The notes under the pieces were generated by a model. It had not been told where the DNA came from, did not search any database, and worked only from the letters and a program-made list of their open reading frames with translations. From the NCBI GenBank assembly GCA_963797005.1, contig CAWCOF010000004.1:1-64000 (forward strand): a DNA stretch of 64,000 nucleotides. The letters run 5' to 3'. The stretch is from AWTP1-13 sp963797005. GTDB lineage: Bacteria; Pseudomonadota; Alphaproteobacteria; Rhizobiales; Hyphomicrobiaceae. Below, piece by piece: positions 9,212-17,591 of the stretch. Numbering within the stretch: the first letter of the stretch is position 1; each line of letters opens with the position of its first letter. The position numbers and the translations under genes were made by a program.

Positions 9212-9925
9212 TCACGCCGCCCGCAATCTGGCGCGCAAGTTGGATAGCGTCATTACGGCAGCGGCGTTGCCGCGCTCTCTCTCCAGCTCGATCTGCTGTT
9301 CGATAAAGGCGAGATCAGCCGCGAGCTGTTGCTTGGCGGCGTCTTTCAGAGCATCGAGGGATGCCGGGGGCTGCGTGTTGTGCAGGTCGTGATCGGTATC
9401 TTGTCGTGTTGCTTCGCTTTCATTTCGCTTGGCAGCGGCGGCCTGATACCAGGCATCGATCTCCACGTCGGCAACGCGGCGGGCTGCTTCGAGATTGCGC
9501 TGGGCACGAACGACTTGCTCCTGCGTGCGCGCCAGTTCTAAATTATTCTTGGCAATCGCTAGCTGCACATCGTGCGCTGCCCGTAAAGTCTCGATGACGC
9601 GGCGTGTTTCGCCGAGGGCTCGGGCGTGTTCGCGCTCGCGCTGCTCTTCAGCGAGTAGATTGGCAAGATCACCGAGTTCGCCGAACTTCCTGGCGGTCCG
9701 GACACGCGCGTCAAGCAGGCCGACGTAGGCATCACCCTGCGCCGCTTGGCTGCGCATGAGCGCCGTCGAGGCGTCGACAACGCGTTTGCGCTTCTCGAGA
9801 ACGTACCACTGCGGGCCGAACCAATACTCCTCGCCAGAACGCAAGTGATTCGACCCCGTCACATCCTTCAGCACGGACGGCAGTGACGGCGCATGCCGCG
9901 CCGGCAGCTTACGATCGTCACTCAT
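9212..9925 (-). CDS. Coiled-coil plasmid protein of unknown function
   Basis: 237 residues from the ATG that overlaps the upstream stop by 8 bases; a longer upstream frame is rejected because its residues belong to the neighbouring gene. The N-terminus has LPSVLKDVTGSNHLRSGEEY and FGPQWYVLEKRKRVV; the rest is a long, charged, almost continuous helix (residues 50-237) rich in A, E, R and Q, with no membrane segment. It ends two bases before the transfer ATPase start, so it probably works with that ATPase. Confidence 0.6.
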   Translation of the reverse strand: MSDDRKLPARHAPSLPSVLKDVTGSNHLRSGEEYWFGPQWYVLEKRKRVVDASTALMRSQAAQGDAYVGLLDARVRTARKFGELGDLANLLAEEQREREHARALGETRRVIETLRAAHDVQLAIAKNNLELARTQEQVVRAQRNLEAARRVADVEIDAWYQAAAAKRNESEATRQDTDHDLHNTQPPASLDALKDAAKQQLAADLAFIEQQIELERERGNAAAVMTLSNLRARLRAA

Positions 9926-10193
9926 GGCTCTCTCCCTCACGGCCTTTCTTGCGCATGGCGGCAATGTGCGCCTGCGTCTCCTGCTCGAGGGCTTCGTACT
10001 TGCCCCAGAGCTCGTTGGTCTTGGCGGTATCGGCGGCAATTTTTTGGATGTCTTGAGCGGGGGGTTCGGCCGACGCAGCAGATGCAATCGCGCCGACGAT
10101 CGCGATCAGCGACGAGGACGGCGATGACGATGCCGAGATGACGAGGACGGCGACGAGGGCTTCATGGGCGGGAAGCAGGAGTAGTGCATCCAT
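9918..10193 (-). CDS. Small predicted membrane protein
   Basis: 91 residues: a short N-terminus, two hydrophobic stretches (roughly residues 2-20 and 26-42, LLLLPAHEALVAVLVIS and LIAIVGAIASAASA), then a charged helical tail (IQKIAADTAKTNELWGKYEALE). Its end overlaps the start of the coiled-coil gene by 8 bases, implying coupling. The first third overlaps the 3' end of the neighbouring small ORF in a different frame, so one of the two may be extended by a sequencing error. Confidence 0.45.
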   Translation of the reverse strand: MDALLLLPAHEALVAVLVISASSSPSSSLIAIVGAIASAASAEPPAQDIQKIAADTAKTNELWGKYEALEQETQAHIAAMRKKGREGESHE

Positions 10194-10441
10194 TGCTGGT
10201 GCCCATCCCACCAGCGATCGACGACACGACAACCGGCATCGCACCAGATTTCGCCATTGGCCCAGTAGCAGGATTGGCGGTGGCCGGAACGGCTGTGCCA
10301 ACAAGCGCTGCAGCCGGCGGGTGAATGCGCATGGTCAGCTCCGCTCGGTTTGATAAGTAACGCCAGGAATTGTTCGAATTTCTCTCTGCGGATGATTTCT
10401 TCCTGTAGCCAACCTGCAGGCGCAGCCGATAGCTTCTGCAA
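10106..10441 (-). CDS. Small Cys/Trp-rich protein, uncertain
   Basis: 111 codons. The N-terminal QEEIIRREKFEQFLALL looks like a helix; the middle (YWANGEIWCDAGCRVVDRWW) has four Cys and several Trp, suggestive of a secreted or metal-binding mini-domain; the C-terminus is low-complexity Ser/Arg and overlaps the next gene. A frame switch near 10330 is possible. No family recognised. Confidence 0.35.
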   Translation of the reverse strand: MQKLSAAPAGWLQEEIIRREKFEQFLALLIKPSGADHAHSPAGCSACWHSRSGHRQSCYWANGEIWCDAGCRVVDRWWDGHQQWMHYSCFPPMKPSSPSSSSRHRHRRPRR

Positions 10442-10601
10442 TCACTCCTTCCATCGCCGTCGCAGCCGAACATCAGGGTCCTCGCCGACTTCGTCGAGAA
10501 CAACGTCGACGCGAACCAACACGCCGGCCTCGTCGTCCGCAAGGGCGTGGGCATTGCCCGAGCGGTGACGAGGCCGACGATCCACGAGCGGAATACTGCG
10601 A

Positions 10602-10970
10602 TCACGAACGACCCCTCTGATTGCTGAGCTTGGCGACGGTAGAGCTGGCGAGTGTCAGGAGGATTTGGCCTTCGGCACGTTCGCGCTGGAGGCCTAGGAC
10701 ATGGTCGCAGACGTGCGCGAGCCGACGATCGATTTCGACAAGTTGCTTCTCGGCGTAGGTGATATTGGTGTCCCCGCGCCGGCGCTTGACGCGGAGCTTC
10801 GTACCGCGCCGGTTTAAGCGACGAGTGAGCTGGCGCTCGAACTCCTCCGGCAAGAGTTCGGTGTCCTTGCCGATCTCGCTGGTGCCGAAAGAGACACCGA
10901 TGCTGCGGCTCACGCCATGCGACTGATCCAGAAATGTCTGTGTTTTCGGTACGGACATGTCGATCTCCAA
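10602..10970 (-). CDS. Hypothetical plasmid protein
   Basis: 122 residues, or 118 if the second ATG (MSVPKTQTFLDQ) is used. The central part is strongly basic (RRLNRRGTKLRVKRRRGD), followed by a helical region (KQLVEIDRRLAHVCDHVLGL). No known domain. It is the second of several small same-strand genes and may bind nucleic acid, judging only from its charge. Confidence 0.5.
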   Translation of the reverse strand: MEIDMSVPKTQTFLDQSHGVSRSIGVSFGTSEIGKDTELLPEEFERQLTRRLNRRGTKLRVKRRRGDTNITYAEKQLVEIDRRLAHVCDHVLGLQRERAEGQILLTLASSTVAKLSNQRGRS

Positions 10971-11003
10971 CAGCGGAGCGGCCGCGGCAATCGCCGCGGC
11001 CCT

Positions 11004-11240
11004 TCAGATCACTCGGGTGCTTCTGCTTACGGCCCCGGCGGCCACGATGGGCATTGACTTTGACGTAGTCGCTCCCAAGGCGTGAGCCTCTTCCTGGAGC
11101 TTGGTCATGCGCTCCGCGTGCTTTTGTTCGCGCAGCTGGGTCGCAACCGCGATCAGGGTGTCGAGCGTGGGCAGGTCCATCGCCGCAATCTCGTTCTCGA
11201 TTGCGTGGTCAATGTGCGCCGCCGTGTCGGTATCTTTCAT
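11004..11240 (-). CDS. Small helical protein, possibly H-NS-like N-terminus
   Basis: 78 residues from ATG at 11240: TAAHIDHAIENEIAAM, then LDTLIAVATQLREQKHAER and a short tail. The helical, charged N-terminal pattern resembles the dimerisation segment of H-NS-type nucleoid proteins often carried by plasmids. The expected basic DNA-binding tail is absent in frame, but a basic stretch (RGRRGRKQKHP) occurs in the next frame, so a frameshift near 11050 could hide it. Assignment is tentative. Confidence 0.4.
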   Translation of the reverse strand: MKDTDTAAHIDHAIENEIAAMDLPTLDTLIAVATQLREQKHAERMTKLQEEAHALGATTSKSMPIVAAGAVSRSTRVI

Positions 11241-11408
11241 GCAGGTCTCCATAGGGTTGCCAATACGCCGGCTCGCGCTTCGTCGGCTTGGGGGAGCCAT
11301 CCAAGAAGGCGCGAGCCGACGATCCGAGGTGCCGAAACCGGCTCTCGAATTCGCTTGATGCGCTTCATCCGTATTCATAGTGTTACCTATGTATATGTAG
11401 GTGGATGG

Positions 11409-11729
11409 CTAAAAAAATAACCGCTCGGGCGAGCGGCTATTTTCAGCTCTGACTACCGGTCGGGCACCTGCTGCTTGGTGAGCCTGGCCGGAGGTACAAA
11501 TCTTGCTCGGCATCTCAAAACGGCGCCCAGTGATGTCCTGGACCTGGTAGAGAAGGTCGAGAGGTACCCGCTCATATTGGAATTGGCCACGGATGGTGAG
11601 GAGCTGATGGACGCGCCCGAGGGAGACACCCATCTCATCTGCCAATTGCTGCCGGGACAACTGCGCTGCCTCAAGGGCGTCGGAGATATATTTAGCGGCA
11701 TGGAGCTTTAGCGCGCGCCGCAACCACAT
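11409..11729 (-). CDS. Helix-turn-helix DNA-binding protein
   Basis: 106 residues from the ATG at MWLRRALKLHAAKYI. Residues 20-45 (AAQLSRQQLADEMGVSLGRV) form a clear helix-turn-helix of the XRE/sigma-like type, followed by RVPLDLLYQVQDITG. It is a candidate regulator of the mobile element. A longer frame starting at 12026 is rejected because its first 100 residues are low-complexity and overlap a better gene in another frame. Confidence 0.55.
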   Translation of the reverse strand: MWLRRALKLHAAKYISDALEAAQLSRQQLADEMGVSLGRVHQLLTIRGQFQYERVPLDLLYQVQDITGRRFEMPSKICTSGQAHQAAGARPVVRAENSRSPERLFF

Positions 11730-12261
11730 GTACTCTTCCCGATGAACCCGTCGGGAACTGCCGCCGCTCGCAGCCGTGGCGAAGGAGGAGGAGTTCGCGC
11801 TCGTATTCGTAGTAGCCGGGGTCTCGGGCGATGACGACGGCGCCTTCCGGGAGGCGGGATCGGCCGCCGGGGATGCGGTTGTCGCCCATCCACCAGGCGA
11901 ATGGTTGGTAGGCCGGGAGCGGTTGCGACGGTCGTTCTCCTTGGCAATCAAATCGAGGCTGAACAGTTTCTTCAGGCTGGGCTGGCGCTTGTTCTTCAGG
12001 CTGGGCTGGCGCTTGGTTTCGCTCATTGTTTAGCTCCACGAGCAGGGGGCGAGGATCAATGATGGAGAGGTTGATGACACCCTGATCGGGGCGGGAATCC
12101 ACGATGCGAATGTGCAGACCCACTGGACTATCATCGAAGTCATAGGCAAGTTCGTAGGTGCCATCGTCCTTTTGCTTTAGATGTTCTTCTTCGAGGAGGT
12201 ACCGCTTGGCGCCACGCAAATCTTCGTCCAAGAGCTCGCGCAACGACGTTAGGCATCCCAT
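11692..12261 (-). CDS. Hypothetical protein with tandem proline-rich repeat
   Basis: About 189 residues from MGCLTSLRELLDEDL. It has a mixed alpha/beta N-terminal half (YELAYDFDDSPVGLHIRIV, INLSIIDPRPLLVEL), a direct 7-codon repeat (QAPAQPEE twice), and a C-terminal part with VVIARDPGYYEYEREL. An in-frame extension upstream (CREAWDKYPNE) suggests the real start may lie further up, obscured by a frame error. It overlaps the HTH gene start by about 38 bases. No family recognised. Confidence 0.45.
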   Translation of the reverse strand: MGCLTSLRELLDEDLRGAKRYLLEEEHLKQKDDGTYELAYDFDDSPVGLHIRIVDSRPDQGVINLSIIDPRPLLVELNNERNQAPAQPEEQAPAQPEETVQPRFDCQGERPSQPLPAYQPFAWWMGDNRIPGGRSRLPEGAVVIARDPGYYEYERELLLLRHGCERRQFPTGSSGRVHVVAARAKAPCR

Positions 12262-12613
12262 CTCGTTCGGGTATTTGTCCCACGCTTCACGACAGTCGCG
12301 TTGGAACGTTCTTCGACTTCCATGAACGCATCTCACTTTTTGATTGGTACGCTGGCCGCCGTTCGGCGTGCCATTCGCGTAGAATAAACTTAGGCAGTGA
12401 TCGAATGAAGCGGAAATCGAAAAAGGCGGCCGCCCAGAGGACGGCCGTCGAGGTTTGCGTGATCGAAGCACGCGGCAGGCATCGGTGTCGAAGACCCCTG
12501 CTCCTCCAGTATGCGGGGAGCTAAGGCTCCGTGAAGGTCAAGGGGGATTACGTGTGGATAGACTCGCCATCTGATCGTGGCCAATTCGACGGCGCGGTCG
12601 CTTGCGGATGAGT
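12262..12613. other. Intergenic or damaged region, no supported gene
   Basis: About 350 bases between a hypothetical gene and the end of the second ATPase. Short ORFs here look like out-of-frame shadows. Nothing else recognised. Confidence 0.4.
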
Positions 12614-13990
12614 TTAACGTGCAGGTCGTACGGGCGGGCGCCTGCCGAGCAGCGGCCGGAAGCCACGCTCTAATCTGCGCGAGCGCGCCCGCGCGTAGAA
12701 GGCATCATGGCAGGCCAGTTCGGCGAGAAAGGCGCCGATCCTGGCTTCGACGCGGCGGCGGGGGACGTGTGGCGTCGAGCGTCTCCTTGAGCCCAGCCGC
12801 TCTGCCGCCACCGCGTGTCCTGATGGGCGGGAACAGGCGCGGGTGGTGGGGCCGCCGTAGGCCACGCGCCATCCATGTTCGCCTTCGCTGGTTGATAGCG
12901 GCGCGGGAGACTTGAGCCCAAGCTCCGGCGCGAGGCGCTGGCACTGCATTGCCGACCGCAAACGCAACAATCGACCCGGCATTGCCAAGCGCCGCGGCTT
13001 GGAGCGACTGCGGTGCCTGATCCAAATATTGATGGGAAGAATGGCGCCCAATTTCTGCTTTCTCAGCTCACTGAAAATCTCGGCAAAGCTCTCTGTGGCG
13101 AGTTCTGGACTTTACATCGACGATCAGGAAGTGCGGCACACGGTCCTCGGGCGCCACCACCCTCGTGTCGATGGCGGCACGCGCCATCGCCGCGTTGGCA
13201 AATCCTGAGATAGCATCGCCCCGAGCAATTTCGCATGCATCCCACCGAGCGCTCCTTTGGAGAGATTGGCGACCATAATTTTGCGATTGTCCATGACGTC
13301 GGTGAAGTCCATAGAGCTTGACGTACAGCCAAAGGTAGCGCGCAGAAACGGGGAAGCGAACAACTGTTCCACTTTGTTGAGAACGGGCTCGATAACCTCG
13401 ACACGATAGCTGTCGCGCCACACCTCGAACTCGGTGGCGAAGAAATCGCGCACCACGGGATCCTCGACATCGGCCAGGACCTGGTGGCGATAGCTCTCGG
13501 ATTTCAGGAACTTCGGCAAGCCGATCAGGCTGGTGTTTGGCGCTTCCACAAGCGCAGCGACGACGTTGGAAAGGATGCGCTCCATGCGATAGCCCAGGAA
13601 TCGCCGTAGACGCCCTTGAACGCGCCGACGACGCTGGAGACCACGAACGGAATGCGGTTACGCGGAACGCAGGCGACGCTGTTGATGGTGACGACCCGCT
13701 CCTCATCGCTCGGGTCGATGTACACTAGGTCGCGAGCCCGAAACGAGGGCAGGTGCTCGAGGAGCTCGCGGGACATGTCCCCATGCGGGTCGATCACCGA
13801 TATGCCACGCCCGGCGTAGATATCCCTGCACGGCGACGTTAGTCAGGATCGTGGTCTTGCCCCGGCCGGTCCGGCCGATGCACAGGACATGCGACAGGCG
13901 ATCGCGCTCGGAGAGCGCGATGAGCTCTTCGCCGGCGCCGGTAAAGCCGGTGCCGATAATGGTGCGATCTGGGTCGAAGTAGAATTCCAT
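12614..13990 (-). pseudogene. Second DNA-transfer ATPase (DUF87/TraM-recognition type), heavily frameshifted
   Basis: The start at 13990 (MEFYFDPDRTIIG) leads to a Walker A motif (GRTGRGKTTIL) near 13870, then in other frames VIDPHGDMSRELLEHLP and VYIDPSDEERVVTINS, MERILSNVVAALVEAPNTSL, ANLSKGALGGMHAKLLGAML, a Walker B region LIVD, TESFAEIFSELRKQKLGAIL and a C-terminal segment LGNAGSIVAFAVGNA. This order matches type IV secretion coupling ATPases in which a DEFQNF-type box precedes an S/T-rich sensor segment. At least five frame changes interrupt it. It is distinct from the ATPase at 7349-9210, so the element carries two. Confidence 0.65.
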
Positions 13991-14824
13991 AGTCGGGATC
14001 AGCCCTCGCTCGCCATGCCCGAAGGGGGCATGTGAACTAGCTGCAGCTGCAAAAGCGCTGCCGTCATGCGTCACTTGTTTGGGGTGCGGACGCCGCCGAG
14101 GAAGGGCTGATCTCGTGTATCGAGTGAGTGCTGGAATCCCTTGTGGCAAGGATACCGCGCCGCACAGACGGGCGGCGCGGTAGCGGTGTGGATAGCCTCT
14201 CAGCCCCGACACACAGGGCTCCTCGCCCCAAATCCTCGGAGCCATACGGGAAGGGCAGAGAGGCATACAAGAACTGCCGAGGTCCGCCCTTCGGGCGGTC
14301 TTCTTTCTTTCGCCTGCCGGCGATCAATTGCGGGGCATGCGCTGCCCCTCGACGCGGCCGCAGGCCGCACGTGAAATCCGCGGCGCTGCGACTTGGGACG
14401 CCTGTTCGATAGCCCGCAGCCTCTGATTCTTGCGAGGACTATCGCGACGGGTGTCCCAAAAGCGCGCCCCCACGTGTTCTAGCCCGCCCCCCTCGGCGCC
14501 CGATTTTCTTGGCGCGCACAAGCACCCCCACGCATGAGAGCTGTGCTCTCATGTATGCGCGCCTTAGAAAATCGAGGCAGCCCGAGCTCACGACGCAGCC
14601 GAGTTCGCCAAGTATCGGCGCCACTTGCGTGGCGTCTTGATTTGTTTGCCGCCCCTGCCTTGACCACGCACGGCGAACGAGCGCCGCAGCCGGCTTACAG
14701 CCTCTTAGCGCTTGCGCTTAGAGGGTGTTGCCGGGGCGGCGTGAGCTCGGGCTGCGCAGCAGTCCGAGGGGGGCGGGCTATCTTGTTATCGCGCAAGGAC
14801 TTTTGTCCGCTGCGCACCACCTTT

Positions 14825-14915
14825 GACCCTACAAAGCGAAAGTAGGGTCTTTTGTAGATCATCTCTCTATCGGACGCGTGCTCCGATACTGCGTATCGCG
14901 ACGCGTGTCCGATAG
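14825..14915. repeat. Two hairpins at the edge of the origin-like region
   Basis: The first hairpin has stem GACCCTAC/GTAGGGTC (14825-14849) followed by TTTT on the plus strand. The second pairs CTATCGGACGCGT (14867-14879) with ACGCGTGTCCGATAG (14901-14915), with a two-base bulge. They stand between the second ATPase and the replication-type gene. Confidence 0.6.
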
Positions 14916-15085
14916 GGGATTCGCATTTTGATTTGGATTTCCAATGTCGCACATTATTTATTTTGCGACACGTATTCTCCAAAAGTCAAATCGGTGGTCT
15001 TCCCTCTTCTTTTTTCAAAAGCGCATTTCTCGCTGGGTATTTTTATATCTTAGTATTCTTAAATGCATATTCTTATAATGAATGA
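14916..15085. other. AT-rich origin-like region
   Basis: The most AT-rich stretch in the window. It contains a TGTCGCA/TGCGACA hairpin with an AT-rich loop (14945-14970), a pyrimidine run, and two direct copies of TATTCTTA (15054-15061 and 15068-15075) spaced 14 bases apart. It lies directly next to a HTH_36 replication-type gene. An AT-rich unwinding region with short direct repeats is typical of plasmid replication origins; function is inferred. Confidence 0.45.
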
Positions 15086-15158
15086 ATTCAGCCCGCTGAA
15101 GTCTGGAATTCGGCCGGACTGAAATCTTGATTTCAGCCGGCTGAAATCAAGACTTCAG
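15086..15158. promoter_or_regulatory. Candidate operator/iteron array with TTCAGCC-GCTGAA sites
   Basis: Two 14-base near-identical palindromes, TTCAGCCCGCTGAA (15086-15099) and TTCAGCCGGCTGAA (15132-15145). The second is the core of a perfect 28-base palindrome (15125-15152) that covers the stop codon of the replication-type gene. An outer pair CTGAAGTCT (15096) and AGACTTCAG (15150) adds a further stem. Spacing of 46 bases is close to four or five helical turns. Likely binding sites for the adjacent HTH protein. Confidence 0.55.
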
Positions 15159-15560
15159 ACGCTTCGGCTTCACTGTGAAGTTGATGGTGTAGAAGTTGGT
15201 CTTTCCCTGGCCACGACGCTCGATCTCGATGAGGCCAATCGCCTCCAGTTCCTTGATGAAGGCGTTGACGCTGCCGACACTCATGCCAATGGCTTTCGCC
15301 AGCGTCTCTTGACCTGGAAAGCAGAAGTTGTTGTGCCAGGCGTAGCTGATGAACAGCGAGTAGACCGTCTTCGCACCGATCGAGATATCCGGATTGCGCA
15401 AGATGAAATTGGGAAGCTGCGTGAAGCCTTCGCGCGCAACCGGATCGGCTGTATTGAGCTTGATGTTCTGATCGATCCTGGCAAGTTGCGGGCCGATGTG
15501 GTCCATAAGGGGATTGTAGCGCGGTAAGTCCCCTCCTCTGCGGTTATCAACAGTGGACAA
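15147..15560 (-). CDS. HTH_36 domain protein, replication-initiator type
   Basis: 137 residues. Residues 45-115 match the HTH_36 fold: TQLPNFILRNPDISIGAKTV, then FCFPGQETLAKAIGMS (recognition helix region) and IKELEAIGLIEIERRGQGKT (wing). Such proteins are replication initiators or regulators of plasmids and integrated elements. Its stop codon lies inside a perfect 28-base palindrome, and an AT-rich origin-like region follows. The stop of the upstream gene directly abuts its start (15561/15560), so they are one operon. Confidence 0.7.
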   Translation of the reverse strand: MSTVDNRRGGDLPRYNPLMDHIGPQLARIDQNIKLNTADPVAREGFTQLPNFILRNPDISIGAKTVYSLFISYAWHNNFCFPGQETLAKAIGMSVGSVNAFIKELEAIGLIEIERRGQGKTNFYTINFTVKPKRLKS

Positions 15561-16196
15561 TCAACTCTCGGTTGGCTCGACTTCCCTCTTTTCCGGCCTC
15601 ACATACGGATCTGATTGGCCGAGCAGCGGAGCGAACATGCGCTGCATGGCACCCAGGAGCGAATGTGTCTCGCGGTAGCGCGTCGAGAGTTCCCCGATCT
15701 GCTCGTCCTTCGCAACGAGCTGACCCTTCAGCAAACCAATCACATCGTCTTTTTCTTCGATGCGCTTCTCGAGCTGCTGGACATAGCGCGCCATGACGGG
15801 CTCTGTCTCACTTCCCTTTTCGCTTATTTCCTCACTCGACATGGCGTGCTCTGGCGCGCCATGGCTCGCCGCGTCGGAGTTGTTGTTGAGGGGTTTTTCA
15901 ATCGCGTCATGGTTGGACATGTCGTGCTGTGGCGGGCTGTGTCGTTGCGCGTCCCACTGCTTGAGATCGCCGATCGCTTTCGGCACCGACGATGGCGACA
16001 CATACCACTGGGGGCCGGTGGGACCCGGCACCTTCACGGCATCGAGCATCTTCGTCTCGCAGTAACGAATGATCTGACGATGCGAGCGAGGGACGCCGGC
16101 GGCGACAAGAGCTGCGCCGACCTCGTGAACTGATAGGGTATGACGAAGCTCGCCAGTGTCCAGCTTAGGCGCGCCATGGCTCGCCGTGTCTTGCAT
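15561..16196 (-). CDS. Plasmid-type DNA-binding protein with coiled coil
   Basis: 211 residues from the ATG at MQDTASHGAPKLD. The N-terminal part (LSVHEVGAALVAAGVPRSHR, then RYCETKMLDAVKVPG) looks like a MerR-type winged helix that reads a plasmid site. The middle holds repeated 'SHGAP' stretches and a linker; residues 145-190 (VQQLEKRIEEKDDVIGLLKG) form a coiled coil. This layout occurs in plasmid partition or replication-associated regulators. The longer frame from 16442 is rejected because it lies inside the integrase gene. Its start overlaps the integrase end by about 30 bases. Confidence 0.55.
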   Translation of the reverse strand: MQDTASHGAPKLDTGELRHTLSVHEVGAALVAAGVPRSHRQIIRYCETKMLDAVKVPGPTGPQWYVSPSSVPKAIGDLKQWDAQRHSPPQHDMSNHDAIEKPLNNNSDAASHGAPEHAMSSEEISEKGSETEPVMARYVQQLEKRIEEKDDVIGLLKGQLVAKDEQIGELSTRYRETHSLLGAMQRMFAPLLGQSDPYVRPEKREVEPTES

Positions 16197-17433
16197 TGTC
16201 GAAGTGTACCAGCTGGTCTGACGCGCAAGTCGTGTTATCCCCATCATGCGGGATGAGCGAGAGTATAAACCGCTCGAATGCGAGCAACGCCGCGCGGATC
16301 TCCGGCAGGTATTTCGCGCGATTGTAGATTTTGCCCACCGGGGAGATGGTGCCGGTAACATGGTTGAGCAATCGCTCGATGACGTGCGGGAGGACCTGCA
16401 ACTCTTCAGCCATGATGGTCGCAGCCGTTCGGCGAAGATCATGCAAGGTGAAATTGTCTACTGCGCATGTCTTTCTGAAAGTCTCCATACTCTTCGACCA
16501 GCCATTGAACGGGGTCTCCGGATCGCCCCGCGCGGGAAACAGTAGGCCATTGCCGATAGGCAGCAGTTCGAGTAACGCGGGCGTGAGAGGTACCTGGTGC
16601 TCACGGCCGTTCTTCGTGACGTCTCGCGGGATCGTCAGGAGCAACGCGTCACGATTGATCCAGGAAGAATGCATGGCAGCGATCTCACCTCGGCGCTGCG
16701 CGGTGAAGGCCAGCAAAGTCACAATTTTCCCGAATGTTCCGGCTGAGCGGGCTGTCAGCAGCACCTTACGGAGTTCTTCGCGGTCAAGAACGCGCTCCCG
16801 GGAGCGCCGCTTCGCCGGAGCCTGTAAGGCTTCGCAGGGGCTATTCAGGAGATACCCGCGGCGTAGCGACCAGCGAAAGAAGAGGCGGATCGTGGCAAAC
16901 GCATTGTTCGCCATGATTGGTGTGTTGTGCATGGGGTCCAATATCGCCGTTACATCGGAGCGATAGATTTCCGAGAGTAGGCGGCTCTTCCAGCGGGGCT
17001 CGCAGTGCTTGCGCAGAACACGCTCGCGCTCTTTCGCCGTCGAGCGGCGGTTCTGTGATAGGTGTAACTGGATGAACTTCTCCAGGGCAACGGCGAAGGT
17101 GATCGGGGTGACGCCGGGTGTCGAGCGGCTGACAGCTGCTGCATTGATGAGGCGGCGCGCTTCGATGCGGGCGGCTTGCAATGGCATTGTAGGATAGCGA
17201 CCGAGTGTAATTCGGCGCCGCCGGTCACGATCAAGCATGACAGTCCAGGTCTTCGTGCGAGCGCTGACCCGGAGACCGAAAGTCGGGAGCTTCGTGTCCC
17301 AGACCGTGAAGCGTTGGCCGGGGCTGGCTTTGATGTTTCGAGCGACGATTTCGGTCAATAGAGCTCGCGGCACCTGGTCTCTCCATGGTCTCTCACACCG
17401 GCCGAGTAGCCGCGAAGCGACATGAGAAGCCAT
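16165..17433 (-). CDS. int: Tyrosine recombinase/integrase of the mobile element
   Basis: 422 residues. The N-terminal part is a DUF4102-type arm-binding domain (KLPTFGLRVSARTKTWTVML, ITLGRYPTMPLQAAR), followed by a SAM-like core-binding domain and a catalytic domain with R near 240 (TAQRRGEIA), the H-x-x-R box (LHDLRRTAAT), H in LLNHV and the nucleophile Tyr in IYNRAKYL. Integrases of this type insert elements into tRNA genes; here the gene starts 83 bases from a pair of tRNA-Pro 5' halves, which supports that. The frame is intact, unlike several of its neighbours. Confidence 0.92.
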   Translation of the reverse strand: MASHVASRLLGRCERPWRDQVPRALLTEIVARNIKASPGQRFTVWDTKLPTFGLRVSARTKTWTVMLDRDRRRRITLGRYPTMPLQAARIEARRLINAAAVSRSTPGVTPITFAVALEKFIQLHLSQNRRSTAKERERVLRKHCEPRWKSRLLSEIYRSDVTAILDPMHNTPIMANNAFATIRLFFRWSLRRGYLLNSPCEALQAPAKRRSRERVLDREELRKVLLTARSAGTFGKIVTLLAFTAQRRGEIAAMHSSWINRDALLLTIPRDVTKNGREHQVPLTPALLELLPIGNGLLFPARGDPETPFNGWSKSMETFRKTCAVDNFTLHDLRRTAATIMAEELQVLPHVIERLLNHVTGTISPVGKIYNRAKYLPEIRAALLAFERFILSLIPHDGDNTTCASDQLVHFDNARHGEPWRA

Positions 17434-17515
17434 GTGAGAGATGGACCGCTAAATGCCAAGTGGCTCAATGAGTTGCGAGTATCTATGCAGAGCAGTGAGG
17501 AAGGTAAAAATTCTT

Positions 17516-17591
17516 CCCAAAGCAGGTGCTCTACCAGGCTGAGCTATGCCCCGCCCAAAGCAGGTGCTCTACCAGGCTGAGCTATGCCCCG
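17516..17591 (-). repeat. Tandem tRNA-Pro(TGG) 5' halves, attachment site (att)
   Basis: Two identical 38-base direct copies (17516-17553 and 17554-17591, minus strand) of the 5' half of a tRNA: CGGGGCATAGCTCAGCC, D-loop, then the anticodon stem CCTGC and loop TTTGGG. Sequence and loop fit tRNA-Pro with anticodon TGG. No 3' half follows either copy, so neither encodes a tRNA. Recombination therefore took place in the anticodon loop; the repaired tRNA would lie at the other, unseen, end of the element. The doubled copy suggests repeated integration or excision. Confidence 0.75.

Noticed and set aside
14064..14521. Short minus-strand ORFs upstream of the second ATPase
   Set aside because: Low-complexity Arg/Pro/Ser-rich and without ribosome sites; likely noncoding.
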